From Acinetobacter calcoaceticus (GTDB lineage Bacteria; Pseudomonadota; Gammaproteobacteria; Pseudomonadales; Moraxellaceae): 64,000 nucleotides of DNA. The notes below the pieces were generated by a model, which saw only the letters and a program-made list of their open reading frames with translations, had not been told where the DNA came from and searched no databases. Made by a program: the position numbers and the translations under genes. How positions within the stretch are numbered: the stretch's first letter is position 1; each line of letters starts with the position of its first letter. Location of the stretch: the NCBI RefSeq assembly GCF_900520355.1, contig NZ_LS999521.1, positions 3,596,001 through 3,660,000 on the forward strand. Direction: 5' to 3'. This document shows positions 40,151 to 50,255 of this stretch, one piece after another.

Positions 40151-40990
40151 CTAAAAATTTTGTTGTATGGTCATCACTTGATCACCACGTTTTATTTCTA
40201 ATTTCACTTGCCCAGCTCGACGAGCCTGTTCAAGTAACTGCACATCCGTTTGTCCCTGCCCAACCGTTTGACCATTTAAAGAAACAATACGGTCACCCGG
40301 CCTTAAACCTAACTTATTTCGAAGCGCAATGGGTGTACGTTCTGTAACTTCAAAACCTTCGCTTGAGTTCCCGCTTACGCCCATATCACGTAGATATTGT
40401 TCACGGTTACCTTGCATTTGCTGAATAGCCTGTCCAAGCGCTTCTTGAGTACTATTAGCCGAAGGTGCCTGTTGAGTAGCGGTCGGCGGATTTGCTGGGG
40501 ATACCTCTGGATTAGGTGGTTGATATAACCCATTTGGCAAACCTTTAAATTGAAGCTCACGCGTACTTCCATTACCTTGACGCAATATCACGTGATCCCA
40601 ATAAACTTCTGCTAGCTGGTAGGAGGTAGAGGCTATTGTTTCACCCACCCGATACCGGTCAGCAGTATTATCAAGCTTAATAACAGCCGAAGAAAAACGG
40701 TTCGGATAACCCACTATCACACCTTGCAATTCTAGGTTGACATTTTCCTGAGCTGCATTGGCTGAAGGTTCATTAAAAAGCGAAAAAGTACTAATGTTAG
40801 GAATTTGTGGCTGCTGTGATCCTAACTCTACCCGATCGAACTGCATCATTTGAGGAGGTGCAATAACCCACCAAAATAATGAAGCCAATTTCCAGCATAG
40901 CCATAAAATTAAAAAGGCGAATACAATAACGCTTAGCCGATCTAATTTTTGCCATTGTAGTTGCTGTAATTTTTCAATCCATACTTTCAT
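40151..40990 (-). CDS. gspC: Type II secretion system protein GspC
   Basis: 279 residues. One membrane helix (about 18-42), periplasmic homology region with FSLFNEPSANAAQENVNLELQGVIVGYPNRFSSAVI, a Pro/Gln linker and a C-terminal PDZ domain (LRNKLGLRPGDRIVSLNGQTVGQ). Links the inner-membrane platform to GspD and helps select substrates. Its ATG overlaps the gspN stop (TAATG), so translation is coupled. Confidence 0.9.
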   Translation of the reverse strand: MKVWIEKLQQLQWQKLDRLSVIVFAFLILWLCWKLASLFWWVIAPPQMMQFDRVELGSQQPQIPNISTFSLFNEPSANAAQENVNLELQGVIVGYPNRFSSAVIKLDNTADRYRVGETIASTSYQLAEVYWDHVILRQGNGSTRELQFKGLPNGLYQPPNPEVSPANPPTATQQAPSANSTQEALGQAIQQMQGNREQYLRDMGVSGNSSEGFEVTERTPIALRNKLGLRPGDRIVSLNGQTVGQGQTDVQLLEQARRAGQVKLEIKRGDQVMTIQQNF

Positions 40991-41733
40991 TAGTTACCCC
41001 CTTGCATCAAAGGTTGGCGAGAACTAATGACAAATGTATCTAAACCAGCTTTCCCATCATAAGATGGAATATTCAGTAATAATCTTTGTGTAAGCTGCAC
41101 ATCAAGCATCATATTGGCATCTAATAAAAGGTTTGCCATTTTTTGACTGCGTTGATCACGTATATCTATCTGTAATTGACCATTTTGATCCGTTAATTGC
41201 CCATTTAAAGAAGGCATATTCATTCGGTCTTGACGGTCACCAATATTATAAATTAAAGCACCACCACCCCAATGCAATTGGCCATCAACTGCGGCGAAAC
41301 CTTGCTCTTTTTTATAATTAAAATCAATATCTTTTAACTGGATACTGTTCACAGGCCATTGCCAGTTCACAACTTGTTTTAATGTTTCAGGCGCGATTTG
41401 ACCATTCATTGTCCTTACAAGTACTTTTTTACCCATACCATAAGCCATTACCCCAGATAATTGGGTATTTCCACTATGGATATCTACATCAGCCGCGAAC
41501 CTTAATAAAAACATGTCAAGAGGTCTAGTTTTCCAATGAATCGAGCCTCTCAAAGTACCGCGCCGCCAATCTGCTTGGCCTTGCCAGATATTTCCACTTA
41601 CATTGTGTAGAGTTTGATTATTCTTTGAAAATTTAGAAATAAGCCACGTCGCGGGGATCTGTAAAATAATAAAAATTAAAAATGCAATGAGGGCAAATAA
41701 CCACCACTTCCATTGCTTAGACTTTTTCTTCAT
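40990..41733 (-). CDS. gspN: Type II secretion system protein GspN
   Basis: 247 residues. One N-terminal membrane helix (about 10-32) and a periplasmic beta-rich GspN domain with the conserved GNIWQGQADW near 46. GspN is an accessory component found only in some T2SS lineages, and its exact role is not settled. First gene of the cluster. The other gsp genes are not in this window, consistent with the scattered T2SS of Acinetobacter. Confidence 0.82.
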   Translation of the reverse strand: MKKKSKQWKWWLFALIAFLIFIILQIPATWLISKFSKNNQTLHNVSGNIWQGQADWRRGTLRGSIHWKTRPLDMFLLRFAADVDIHSGNTQLSGVMAYGMGKKVLVRTMNGQIAPETLKQVVNWQWPVNSIQLKDIDFNYKKEQGFAAVDGQLHWGGGALIYNIGDRQDRMNMPSLNGQLTDQNGQLQIDIRDQRSQKMANLLLDANMMLDVQLTQRLLLNIPSYDGKAGLDTFVISSRQPLMQGGN

Positions 41734-41831
41734 TCAGCCTTACCAACATGCAAATTATCGTCCTTATTTTGAGAGTAGCTCCCTAGTCTGACATTATGCA
41801 TACTTTTTCAACATCGCCAATTCACTTCATA

Positions 41832-41860
41832 TAAAAAAACCAAGCAATCAGGCTTGGCTT
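41832..41860 (-). terminator. Intrinsic terminator in the hns-gspN gap
   Basis: CCAAGC (41840-41845) / GCTTGG (41852-41857), extended by A-T and G-U pairs to about 9 bp. T7 follows on the minus strand (complement of 41833-41839). No annotated gene ends just before it; the nearest, hns, has its own terminator 160 bases earlier. Confidence 0.85.
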
Positions 41861-41945
41861 CTGTATTAAGACTATAAGTTGAACGTATGACAAAATCATG
41901 AAAACTGGCTAATCAACTTACTAAGTGTACATTTGATCTCAACAA
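41832..41945 (-). ncRNA. Candidate small RNA between hns and gspN
   Basis: A stretch between two successive minus-strand terminators. It holds a 7-bp stem AAGTTGA/TCAACTT (arms 41913-41919 and 41876-41882), an inner ATGA/TCAT pair, a short single-stranded part, then the strong terminator: the layout of an Hfq-type small RNA of about 110 nt. The promoter is weak by eye (TTGAGT at 41974-41969; no good -10). No coding potential beyond a 25-codon frame without ribosome site. Confidence 0.45.
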
Positions 41946-42020
41946 TCTATTTAAAAATGAATTTAAGCACTCAATTTTTTAAATAATATTTACTACAAAA
42001 TTTTAGATATTTTCACGCAT

Positions 42021-42052
42021 AAAAAAAGCCAAGCAGATTTGCTTGGCTTTTT
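42021..42052 (-). terminator. Terminator of hns
   Basis: GCCAAGC (42028-42034) / GCTTGGC (42041-42047) with T7 after it on the minus strand, 16 bases past the hns stop. Confidence 0.92.
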
Positions 42053-42068
42053 ATTATGAGCAATACAA

Positions 42069-42395
42069 TTAGATTAAGAAATCTTCAAGTTTTGCGCCTT
42101 TTTCAATTTCAGCAACTAACCAGCGTGGTTGTTTACCACGACCAGTCCAAGTCTCTTCAGAATTGTTTTTGTTACGGTAACGAGGTTCTACAGATTTACG
42201 TGTAGTTTTCTTACGTTTTTGAGCACCAAATTCAAGAAGCTGTTCAACAGTAAAGCCAACTTTTTCAGCAATCTCGATAATTTGATTATAAGCATCTTCG
42301 ATTGCTTGATCTTTTTTACTCACAATTAAAGCTTCCGCTTCTTCTTGTAAACGTTTTAACTCTTCAACAGATAATTCACTGATATCCGGTTTCAT
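42069..42395 (-). CDS. hns: H-NS family nucleoid-associated protein
   Basis: 108 residues from the ATG at 42395, preceded by GGAG; a longer frame to 42422 has no support. N-terminal coiled-coil oligomerisation domain (SVEELKRLQEEAEALIVSKKDQAIEDAYNQII) and the C-terminal DNA-binding core with TWTGRGKQPRW, the H-NS AT-hook-like loop. A silencer of AT-rich and foreign DNA. In Acinetobacter this gene is a known site of disruption affecting virulence and resistance; here it is intact. Confidence 0.93.
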   Translation of the reverse strand: MKPDISELSVEELKRLQEEAEALIVSKKDQAIEDAYNQIIEIAEKVGFTVEQLLEFGAQKRKKTTRKSVEPRYRNKNNSEETWTGRGKQPRWLVAEIEKGAKLEDFLI

Positions 42396-42589
42396 TAATA
42401 AATACTCCAGTCTTACAGACAATTCAAAATAATACAGACAAAATTTAAAAACATAAAATCAAGACCAATATTATTTATAATCTATTCAATAAGCAATAGT
42501 TTGAAAGCCGTGTTCATCAGAATAACCAAAAAAATTACCTTTTAATTACATTATTAATTATAAATGAAATATATTTAATTAATATTTAT

Positions 42590-43030
42590 TTAAGATAAAT
42601 GTATTAAGTCATGTCCAACAGTTTTTTCTAGCTCTATAATTTTTTGTTTTATTTCCTGAGGTATTTCACATTTCCGTTCTGTTAATTTATCTACGCATAC
42701 CATAACAGCTTCACCAGTAGCCACAATTTGTTGTTGTGTTTCACTCCATAATATATAAGCCATACGGAACGCACTATTACGGAGCTCTTCCACGCGAACA
42801 CCGACTTTCAACACATCAGGATAAAAAACTGGCTTTAAGTATTTACACTGACTTGAGGCTACAACGGTATATAATTGTGGCGTTAATATATTTATCGCTT
42901 CCATATATAAAATACGTGAGCTTTCAATATATCGATAATATTGTACATTATTGACATGACCAAAAGCGTCCATATCTCCCCACGCTACTTTCTGTTCATA
43001 TATTATCGGGTAGACAGACAGTTCTTTCAT
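42590..43030 (-). CDS. Acyl-CoA thioesterase, 4HBT hotdog family
   Basis: 146 residues. The 4HBT motif is clear: VAWGDMDAFGHVNNVQYYRYIESSR with the catalytic Asp (DMDAFGH, about 20) as in YbgC/4-hydroxybenzoyl-CoA thioesterases. Hydrolyses acyl-CoA in the cytoplasm; substrate length unknown. Seven bases downstream of hemY, so probably the last gene of the hem operon. Confidence 0.88.
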   Translation of the reverse strand: MKELSVYPIIYEQKVAWGDMDAFGHVNNVQYYRYIESSRILYMEAINILTPQLYTVVASSQCKYLKPVFYPDVLKVGVRVEELRNSAFRMAYILWSETQQQIVATGEAVMVCVDKLTERKCEIPQEIKQKIIELEKTVGHDLIHLS

Positions 43031-43037
43031 TTTTGCC

Positions 43038-44231
43038 TCATATTTTAAATTTTAAAAAATTCGCATCATTTTCAAAGATTAGGTTTAACTGATTGATTAA
43101 CGCTTCATCTTCTTTAAGGGTAGACTTAATACGCAAATAGCTCATTAAAATATTATCTGGATATAATGTTAATAATGTTTCAGCCTCTGCTTGACGTCCG
43201 GTTGCCATATAGACATGCCATTTTGCAAAAGTTAAAACTGGCAAATTCATATATTGATTTTCAAATTCGATAATTTTTTCTTCGACATCAGCATAGTCTG
43301 GAACCTGTTTAAGCAACTGTTGCTGAAACCACAGGTAAAATACTTCTGGATCGAACTGCTCTTTTAATAGGTGTAGTGTTAAGGCGGCATGCTGCATGCT
43401 CATATCAGGCATACGCGCTAATAGTTTGAGCCATAACAACTTACTACTATAAGGTCGAGTTTGAATCTCAGACTCTAAATCTAGATAACGTTGTTGCAAG
43501 GCATGCAAGTCGTCAATTGAAGCTTGATCAAACTGCTGAAGAAGTTGCTGCAACCATAAATCACGGTGCTCAGCATCTAATAATCCATACTTCATTGACC
43601 GTAAATATACCCATGGATGTTGCAGCGCTAATTGCCCCCATAACGCAGTTAATCTTTGCTGGTAGGCAGTTTCTATTTCCTCAAGCCAAGGTGATAACTG
43701 ATGCTGGTATAAAAATTCGAGATGAGTTAATGCACGGTCAGCTTCGTTTTGGGCTAAAAAGATTTCGATTCGCTCTAACTCTGCCAATTCAAATGCCATG
43801 GGCGGTGATTGATCTAAAGCAGTTAATGCTTTTGGATAATCTCCACTTAAAACCAGAAATCTGGCATCAATAATATTTTTTAAAAGTCCTGATTGAGTAA
43901 AAACACGTTCAATAAATACACGTTGGTCTTCGGCGGCTTCTAATAACCAAACAATACCTAATTGCTCATAGGGATGAAGGTTTTTAAACTGGAAAATGTT
44001 TTCATTTTTTCTTTGCTCACGAGAGGAATATCGTTTAACCCAAAGCCATATGAGTTGAGCAATAAAACTCATCACCACAAAAGCAAGGGTTAATCCCCAG
44101 ACATTTGTTTGCAACTGCAATTGTCGCCAGTAGATATAGACATACCCTATTCCATAGCCATAACTAAATAAAGCTAAAGCTGCAAAGAGTATTAAGCTAA
44201 TTACGAAATAAACCGACAGGAGGTGTTTCAT
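43038..44231 (-). CDS. hemY: HemY-type inner membrane TPR protein
   Basis: 397 residues. Two N-terminal membrane helices (about 5-25, 42-62), then a cytoplasmic HemY_N/TPR array of helical repeats (LVLSGDYPKALTALDQSP, FAKWHVYMATGRQAEAETLL). This is the gammaproteobacterial HemY, not the protoporphyrinogen oxidase of the same name in Bacillus. Role in haem synthesis is inferred from universal linkage to hemCDX. AGGAGGAGATATG precedes the start. Confidence 0.88.
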   Translation of the reverse strand: MKHLLSVYFVISLILFAALALFSYGYGIGYVYIYWRQLQLQTNVWGLTLAFVVMSFIAQLIWLWVKRYSSREQRKNENIFQFKNLHPYEQLGIVWLLEAAEDQRVFIERVFTQSGLLKNIIDARFLVLSGDYPKALTALDQSPPMAFELAELERIEIFLAQNEADRALTHLEFLYQHQLSPWLEEIETAYQQRLTALWGQLALQHPWVYLRSMKYGLLDAEHRDLWLQQLLQQFDQASIDDLHALQQRYLDLESEIQTRPYSSKLLWLKLLARMPDMSMQHAALTLHLLKEQFDPEVFYLWFQQQLLKQVPDYADVEEKIIEFENQYMNLPVLTFAKWHVYMATGRQAEAETLLTLYPDNILMSYLRIKSTLKEDEALINQLNLIFENDANFLKFKI

Positions 44232-44240
44232 ATCTCCTCC

Positions 44241-45083
44241 TTATGAGCCAATTAGACCAAGTGTAGATAATTTAGGAACAGGCACTACCGATAAATGTGC
44301 CACTTTAGCAATACGTTTTTTTAACTGCTGACTGGTTGCATCAGGCATTTCATCTAACTTTTGCATCACAGATTGCAACTCATTTTGAAACTCTGTCATT
44401 TTCCCTTGATTGAGTGCCTGTTCAGCAATTAATAATCTTAGTTGAACTTCTTTGAGCACTACACTTCGATTCATTAAATTAATAGATGGGTTTTCTACTT
44501 TTTCTATACGGAACCATTTTTTCCACCAAGATACAGCCTCTGATTGATCCATCTCAAGTTTAGGCTGAGCTAAAGCTTGCTGAATATTTTTATCAATCGT
44601 CTGTAATAAATCGTCAATCAATTGATGGCGTTGATTTTGAGCCAATGTAAATTGTTGAACTGCCTGCTTATCCTGCTCAAGCGATTGATTTAAGCTTTGT
44701 TGCAATGCAGGAGCAATTTCATAATGCACAACGGATTGCTGCAATTGGTTTAATTGATCAACTGCATAAATCAATTGTTGCTGATCAATTGCAAATTGAA
44801 TTAAATCCAATTTTTGTTTTATTAAAACTGTAGGAGCAATCCCCATCGGTGGAGCTTCTAAATTGCTGGCTGGACTCAGTTTATTGCCTATATTTACGGG
44901 CTGATTCTGTAATTGTCGCTGCAAAGCAACCAATTGATCATTTAGATTGGCATAGTGCTGTTCTGATTGAAGCAGACTTTGCTTAAGCTCAGGAACAGTA
45001 CGAGAAATTTGCCACATATCGTAACTGAGCTTAGCCAACCAAGCCACGCCCAGTAAAATAATGATAGAAACAAGTTTTCTCAT
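44241..45083 (-). CDS. hemX: HemX-like membrane protein
   Basis: 280 residues. One N-terminal membrane helix (about 5-22) followed by a long coiled coil (ELKQSLLQSEQHYANLNDQLVALQRQLQN) and a helical domain. It belongs to the HemX family often annotated as uroporphyrinogen-III C-methyltransferase, but no methyltransferase motif is visible, so that activity is doubtful. Lies between hemD and hemY. Confidence 0.8.
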   Translation of the reverse strand: MRKLVSIIILLGVAWLAKLSYDMWQISRTVPELKQSLLQSEQHYANLNDQLVALQRQLQNQPVNIGNKLSPASNLEAPPMGIAPTVLIKQKLDLIQFAIDQQQLIYAVDQLNQLQQSVVHYEIAPALQQSLNQSLEQDKQAVQQFTLAQNQRHQLIDDLLQTIDKNIQQALAQPKLEMDQSEAVSWWKKWFRIEKVENPSINLMNRSVVLKEVQLRLLIAEQALNQGKMTEFQNELQSVMQKLDEMPDATSQQLKKRIAKVAHLSVVPVPKLSTLGLIGS

Positions 45084-45091
45084 ACGAATCC

Positions 45092-45859
45092 TTATAATGC
45101 CTGAATGTGATGAATCATCCCCGAAGGCGATAAATTTTCAAGTTGAATAATGTGAAAATGAGCCTGTTGCTGATCGCGATATTCTTTAACAATTTGAAAA
45201 AGACGTGGTCCTAAAACCAAATATACACAATCAGGTTTTATATTATTTTTTGAACAAAGCTCTAACCAATACTTCCAGCTCGCCTCACTCGTAATTAAGA
45301 CCAGCCATTTATTTAAATTATAATTTGAATTCTGTGTTAGATGTTTGAATGTGGAATATGAAGTTTCTGGGCACTGCCGATGATATAAAACGAAATTTAA
45401 AATCTGAATTCCTTGCTGCTGCAAAGTCTCCATCATAAATTGACGTCCACCTTCTCCCCGCCAAAAAGCGATGCTACCGGCCTGCTTCATATGATGCAGA
45501 ATAGGTAGATTTAACATCCCCTCAGAAGTTTCAACATCTGGAATATGCGCTTCTATTCCATACTCATTTAGACAATTGGCCGTTGACTGCCCAACGGCAA
45601 TCCACTGAATATGTTTTAAATCACTGAGCTTTAAACCACTTTGCAGTAAATACTTCATCCCCACATCAACAGCGGTTGGGCTCACTACAACGATAGCTTG
45701 TGCCTTAACTAATTGTCGATAAAGCTGAAGTAAATGTTCGGAAAAGGGTTTAGCAACGAGTTCTAAAAGAGGTAAAGACTCAACCTGATAACCTTCATTT
45801 TGCAAAACTTCAGTTAATTCTGCAGCCCGAGAATCAGGTCGAGTATTAATAAACAACAT
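45092..45859 (-). CDS. hemD: Uroporphyrinogen-III synthase
   Basis: 255 residues. Cyclises hydroxymethylbilane to uroporphyrinogen III. The family is divergent, but INTRPDSRAAELTEVLQNEGYQVESLPLLEL at the start and VVSPTAVDVGMKYL are typical. Starts 3 bases after the hemC stop. Confidence 0.9.
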   Translation of the reverse strand: MLFINTRPDSRAAELTEVLQNEGYQVESLPLLELVAKPFSEHLLQLYRQLVKAQAIVVVSPTAVDVGMKYLLQSGLKLSDLKHIQWIAVGQSTANCLNEYGIEAHIPDVETSEGMLNLPILHHMKQAGSIAFWRGEGGRQFMMETLQQQGIQILNFVLYHRQCPETSYSTFKHLTQNSNYNLNKWLVLITSEASWKYWLELCSKNNIKPDCVYLVLGPRLFQIVKEYRDQQQAHFHIIQLENLSPSGMIHHIQAL

Positions 45860-45862
45860 AGC

Positions 45863-46780
45863 TTAGTAGAGAGCCTTTAATAGCTCGCCAGCACCTTGAT
45901 CAAGTAAGTTTCGAGCAAGGTTTTCACCTAATTGATGAGCATTGCTGGCTTCATCTGTCAGTTCAGCACGTAATAATGTTTGACCATCAGGACTTCCGAC
46001 ACGCCCTTCAATATGGATTTTTCCATTTTGTAGTGTGGCATAACCTGCAATGGGTACCTGACAACCACCTTCAAGATAAGCATTAAAAGCACGCTCAGCA
46101 CGCACACAAACATCTGTTTCTTGGTGTAATAATGGTTGAATTAAAGCTAATACATCTTGGTCAGCCGCACGGCATTCCAAGCCCAATGCACCTTGTCCCA
46201 CCGCAGGCAAACTAATATCTGGTGTTAAACAATGACGAATACGTTCTGACAGCCCTAACCGCTTCAAACCAGCACTGGCCAAAATAATCGCGTCATACTG
46301 ACCGTCATCTAGCTTTGCTAAACGTGTTCCAACATTTCCACGCAAGTCAATAATTTGCAAATCAGGGCGTTGTTTTAAAATCTGAGATTTACGACGTAAA
46401 CTTGATGTACCAACTTTTGCACCTTGAGGTAGATCAGCAAATTTTTCAAATTGATTTGAAACGAAAGCATCTAATGGATCTTCACGTTCACAAATGACCG
46501 CCAAGGTTAAACCTTCTGGCAAAGCCATCGGAACATCTTTCATTGAATGTACAGCTAAATCTGCACGCCCATCTAAAAGTGCTGCTTCTAACTCTTTAAC
46601 AAACAGCCCTTTCCCACCAATTTTTGCTAAAGGCGTATCTAAAATTTTGTCGCCCTGCGTGACAAACTTAACCAACTCCACCGTTAAATCGGGGTGAAGC
46701 TCCTGTAATCGGGCACGAATATATTCTGCCTGCCAAAGAGCAAGTGGGCTTTGTCGTGTAGCAATTTTCAAGGTTTTCAT
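45863..46780 (-). CDS. hemC: Hydroxymethylbilane synthase (porphobilinogen deaminase)
   Basis: 305 residues from the ATG at 46780, which matches the usual start [16 protein letters not shown]. An ATG at 46792 is possible; neither has a good ribosome site. Joins four porphobilinogens. Signatures: [17 protein letters not shown] ([12 protein letters not shown]), [14 protein letters not shown], and the dipyrromethane cofactor Cys in [12 protein letters not shown]. Followed by hemD, hemX, hemY as in pseudomonads. Confidence 0.95.
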   Translation of the reverse strand: MKTLKIATRQSPLALWQAEYIRARLQELHPDLTVELVKFVTQGDKILDTPLAKIGGKGLFVKELEAALLDGRADLAVHSMKDVPMALPEGLTLAVICEREDPLDAFVSNQFEKFADLPQGAKVGTSSLRRKSQILKQRPDLQIIDLRGNVGTRLAKLDDGQYDAIILASAGLKRLGLSERIRHCLTPDISLPAVGQGALGLECRAADQDVLALIQPLLHQETDVCVRAERAFNAYLEGGCQVPIAGYATLQNGKIHIEGRVGSPDGQTLLRAELTDEASNAHQLGENLARNLLDQGAGELLKALY

Positions 46781-46881
46781 AAATTCAAGCATGGGCTGGT
46801 CAAACAATACACCCTAAACTTAACTTGATCCCTTAAAAATGCAAGTAAAATCTCGCACGTCCAAGATAACTCTTTTTAAGT

Positions 46882-47622
46882 TTAGAGCTGATGAATCCGG
46901 TCTCTAAGCATAGATAAATGTCGACGGCTCACCGAAAGTCGTTCATCTAAACCACGTAATCGAACCTGATATTGTCCCGAACTGACCAACTCCAATCCAT
47001 CTAAATAGGCAACCGCAACTAATGCATTGCGATGAATACGAATAAATTGATCTGCAAATTCGGTTTCAAGCTCTTTTAATGTTTCATCAATTAATACACT
47101 GCCATTTTGATGACGCACCGTGACATATTTCTGATCTGCTAAAAAATAATAAATATTTTCAACAGGAATCAGCTCAACTCCACGATAGGTTTTTGCGGCA
47201 ATTTGATGCCGTTGTGTTTTTAGATCATGTAAAAAATCATGTTGTGGCAAAGCATTGAGCTGTGCTTGAGTCAGTTGAGTCAGTTGACTAAAAACTTGTT
47301 CAAGTTCTTGAGGATCAATGGGTTTAAGAAGATAAGCTTGAGCCTGAGATTTAAATGCTTCCAATGCATGTTGATCATAGGCAGTACAAAATACGATAGC
47401 AGGTCGTGGATTGAATTGACTTAACTGTTCTGCGCAGACAAGACCATTCATACCTGGCATTTGAATATCAAGTAAGATTACATCCGGTTGATGAAGCCGC
47501 GCCTGTTCCAAGGCCTCTTGTCCATGATGAGCTGTTGATACAACTTCATGTCCCATCTTTGAAACTAAACGTGATAATCGCTCCACTGCAAATGGTTCGT
47601 CATCACAAATCAGCACCTTCAT
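46882..47622 (-). CDS. algR: AlgR-type LytTR response regulator
   Basis: 246 residues. Receiver domain (1-120) with acidic pocket D7-D8, phosphoacceptor D52 (LLDIQMPG) and K in YLLKPID, followed by a LytTR DNA-binding domain (about 145-246: FLADQKYVTVRHQNGSVLIDETLKELE, FIRIHRNALVAVAYLDGLE). The setting, kinase upstream and hemC downstream, is that of AlgR in Pseudomonas, where it controls type IV pili and alginate. The targets here are unknown. Confidence 0.88.
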   Translation of the reverse strand: MKVLICDDEPFAVERLSRLVSKMGHEVVSTAHHGQEALEQARLHQPDVILLDIQMPGMNGLVCAEQLSQFNPRPAIVFCTAYDQHALEAFKSQAQAYLLKPIDPQELEQVFSQLTQLTQAQLNALPQHDFLHDLKTQRHQIAAKTYRGVELIPVENIYYFLADQKYVTVRHQNGSVLIDETLKELETEFADQFIRIHRNALVAVAYLDGLELVSSGQYQVRLRGLDERLSVSRRHLSMLRDRIHQL

Positions 47623-47682
47623 TCATCCTCCTTGTCACCGTTAACTTGATCCATTTTTTTATGGTTAACTCTGACTAACTTA

Positions 47683-48822
47683 TTATTTTGTTTGATATTG
47701 ATAGCTCATAATGGTGGTATATAAGGCTTTACCTTTATAAACCTGAAATCTTACGGAATTCCCATAATATGCTTTCAGGCGTTGTTTTACATTTTCAAGC
47801 GCGATTCCATGCCCTTTCCGTGAATTTATTGTATCGTCTGTATATGGGTTGGTAATGACTATACTGACCTGATTTTGCAATATTTCAACCAATACCCCTA
47901 TGGTTGCTTTGCCCAACATTGGTTCTACCCCATGAAAAATACTATTCTCTAACAAGGGTTGTAATGTCAATAAAGGAATAGTGATCTGTTTCAGTTGCAC
48001 AGGTGAAAGCTCAATTTTCCACTCTACTTTTAAACGTTCTCCCAAACGCACCTGCTCAATCATTAAATATTGTTTACTCAGCTCAATTTCTTCATGCAGA
48101 CTCACCAATTTCAATTCTTGGAAGCTTGCGCGAAATAAACGTGACAGGCTAATCAACATACCTTCTGCTTTGTCTGGGTCTATCGCAATTAAACTCACCA
48201 CATTATTTAAACTATTAAATAGAAAATGAGGATGAATTCGTGCTTGCATGGCCTGAATACGGGCATTTAATTCTGCATATCGTTGATGCAACCACTGTTC
48301 TCTGACATATAGATAACGTAAGCAGAAAGCCCCCAGCAATATTCCATAACTTAGATATAAAGGCACATTGGTAAAATAAATGCTCCAGTTCTGTGTTAAA
48401 GAAGCATGCTTATTTAAAAGACCAAACTGAAAAAAATTACTCATTAAGGTCGTCAAAACAACAATGCCTTGCAGCATCACAAAACCGATAGCCAAGGCAA
48501 ATTCTTGACGCAAACTGCTAAAAAAACCTTGAAAGCGTTCAACTAAGGCAAAAAACGACAATATTATCCAGTTAATAAAAACGATGTATTGTAAAAGACG
48601 TCCACCGCTTAATGCTTGCCATGACTGGGCTTCAGCCAGTGCCAAAACCAGTGCCAAAATGTTACTTGCGATAATTAATTCGAATAAGTGTTGCCAACGC
48701 CCGTTTTTCGTAAAAAAATAGGAGGAATTTTGATTTCGGTATGCTGTAGGAAACAACTTTGTTTGTTGAGCTTCGGCAAGTGATATACTCTTTTTTATTT
48801 TACTGAGCCACCATGACCACAT
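47683..48822 (-). CDS. algZ: AlgZ/FimS-type sensor histidine kinase (LytS family)
   Basis: 379 residues from the ATG at 48822; a TTG two codons earlier is also open. Several membrane helices (about 45-170) then a LytS-type kinase domain with [15 protein letters not shown] (catalytic His near 203) and the ATP loop [26 protein letters not shown]. Partner of the AlgR-type regulator 60 bases downstream. Its first ten coding bases overlap the divergent argH start, and the argH promoter lies inside this gene. Confidence 0.87.
   Translation of the reverse strand: MWSWWLSKIKKSISLAEAQQTKLFPTAYRNQNSSYFFTKNGRWQHLFELIIASNILALVLALAEAQSWQALSGGRLLQYIVFINWIILSFFALVERFQGFFSSLRQEFALAIGFVMLQGIVVLTTLMSNFFQFGLLNKHASLTQNWSIYFTNVPLYLSYGILLGAFCLRYLYVREQWLHQRYAELNARIQAMQARIHPHFLFNSLNNVVSLIAIDPDKAEGMLISLSRLFRASFQELKLVSLHEEIELSKQYLMIEQVRLGERLKVEWKIELSPVQLKQITIPLLTLQPLLENSIFHGVEPMLGKATIGVLVEILQNQVSIVITNPYTDDTINSRKGHGIALENVKQRLKAYYGNSVRFQVYKGKALYTTIMSYQYQTK
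48784..48789 (+). promoter_or_regulatory. Extended -10 promoter of argH
   Basis: TGA-TATACT (48781-48789) is an extended -10 (TGnTATAAT) with no good -35. It lies 24 bases before the argH ATG and within codons of the divergent kinase gene. Confidence 0.5.
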
Positions 48823-50246
48823 CTTCAAATCCCCCTAATTCAGTAACCCCAGACCAAACCTCAGGTATGTGGGGTGGTCGTTTTTCTGAAGCGACGGATG
48901 CTTTTGTAGCCGAATTTACCGCCTCTGTTCAGTTTGACCAGCGTTTTTATAAACAAGACATCGCGGGTTCTATTGCGCATGCTACCATGCTTGCGAAAGT
49001 TGGCGTACTCACAGAAGCAGAACGCGATGACATTATTGAAGGTTTAAGCACCATTCGCTCAGAAATTGAGGCTGGAACCTTTGAATGGCGCATCGATCTT
49101 GAAGATGTTCACATGAACATTGAATCACGTTTGACTCAACGTATTGGTATTACAGGTAAAAAATTACACACTGGTCGTAGCCGTAACGATCAGGTTGCAA
49201 CCGATATTCGTCTTTATCTACGTGATGAAATTGATGACATTTTAAAATTATTAAAGCGCCTACAAAAAGGCTTGTTAGGCTTGGCTGCCAAAAATGTAAA
49301 TACAATTATGCCGGGCTTCACACATTTACAAACTGCTCAGCCCGTGACTTTTGGTCACCACTTGCTGGCTTGGTTTGAAATGTTAGTGCGTGACTCTGAG
49401 CGTCTTCAAGATTGCCGTAAACGTGTCAACCGTCTGCCACTTGGTTCTGCCGCTCTTGCCGGCACAACATATCCGATTGACCGCGCTTACACAGCAGAAT
49501 TATTAGGCTTTGAAGCTGTATGTGAAAACTCACTCGATGCTGTATCTGACCGTGATTTTGCCATCGAATTTAATGCAGCTGCATCTTTAATTATGATGCA
49601 CTTATCACGTATGTCAGAAGAACTGATTCTTTGGACTTCTGCACAGTTCAAATTTGTAAATATTCCTGACCGCTTCTGTACTGGTTCTTCAATCATGCCA
49701 CAGAAAAAAAACCCAGATGTTCCTGAACTAATCCGTGGTAAATCAGGCCGTGTATTTGGTGACTTAATTAGCTTACTTACGCTCATGAAAGGTCAACCGT
49801 TGGCTTACAACAAAGACAACCAAGAAGATAAAGAACCTTTATTTGATGCGATCGATACGGTTCGTGGTTCACTCATGGCTTTCGCAGACATGATTCCTGC
49901 ATTGGTTCCAAATATTGAAATCATGCGTGAAGCTGCACTTCGTGGTTTTTCAACTGCAACCGATCTAGCTGACTATTTAGTGAAAAAAGGCGTTGCTTTC
50001 CGTGATGCGCATGAAATTGTAGGTAAAGCAGTTGCATTAGGCGTAGCTGAAGAAAAAGATTTATCTGAATTAACGCTTGAGCAATTACAACAATTCTCAG
50101 ACTTAATTACAGCAGATGTATTTGATAAAGCTCTAACACTAGAAGCTTCTGTAAATGCACGTGATCATATTGGCGGAACTTCACCAAAACAGGTTGAAGC
50201 TGCGATTGCTCGTGCCCATACACGTTTAGAACAGTTATACGCTTAA
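48813..50246 (+). CDS. argH: Argininosuccinate lyase
   Basis: 477 residues. Splits argininosuccinate into arginine and fumarate, the last step of arginine synthesis. The fumarase/aspartase signature [15 protein letters not shown] is present, as is [13 protein letters not shown] short N-terminal extension ([17 protein letters not shown]) precedes the conserved MWGGRF. Next to the algZ-algR-hem genes as in Pseudomonas. yggX follows 9 bases after. Confidence 0.96.
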   Translation: MTTSSNPPNSVTPDQTSGMWGGRFSEATDAFVAEFTASVQFDQRFYKQDIAGSIAHATMLAKVGVLTEAERDDIIEGLSTIRSEIEAGTFEWRIDLEDVHMNIESRLTQRIGITGKKLHTGRSRNDQVATDIRLYLRDEIDDILKLLKRLQKGLLGLAAKNVNTIMPGFTHLQTAQPVTFGHHLLAWFEMLVRDSERLQDCRKRVNRLPLGSAALAGTTYPIDRAYTAELLGFEAVCENSLDAVSDRDFAIEFNAAASLIMMHLSRMSEELILWTSAQFKFVNIPDRFCTGSSIMPQKKNPDVPELIRGKSGRVFGDLISLLTLMKGQPLAYNKDNQEDKEPLFDAIDTVRGSLMAFADMIPALVPNIEIMREAALRGFSTATDLADYLVKKGVAFRDAHEIVGKAVALGVAEEKDLSELTLEQLQQFSDLITADVFDKALTLEASVNARDHIGGTSPKQVEAAIARAHTRLEQLYA

Positions 50247-50255
50247 GGATAAAAC

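Noticed and set aside
41826..41895. 25-codon hydrophobic frame (MILSYVQLIV...) in the hns-gspN gap
   Set aside because: No ribosome site, and it runs through the terminator hairpin; the region is better explained as RNA.
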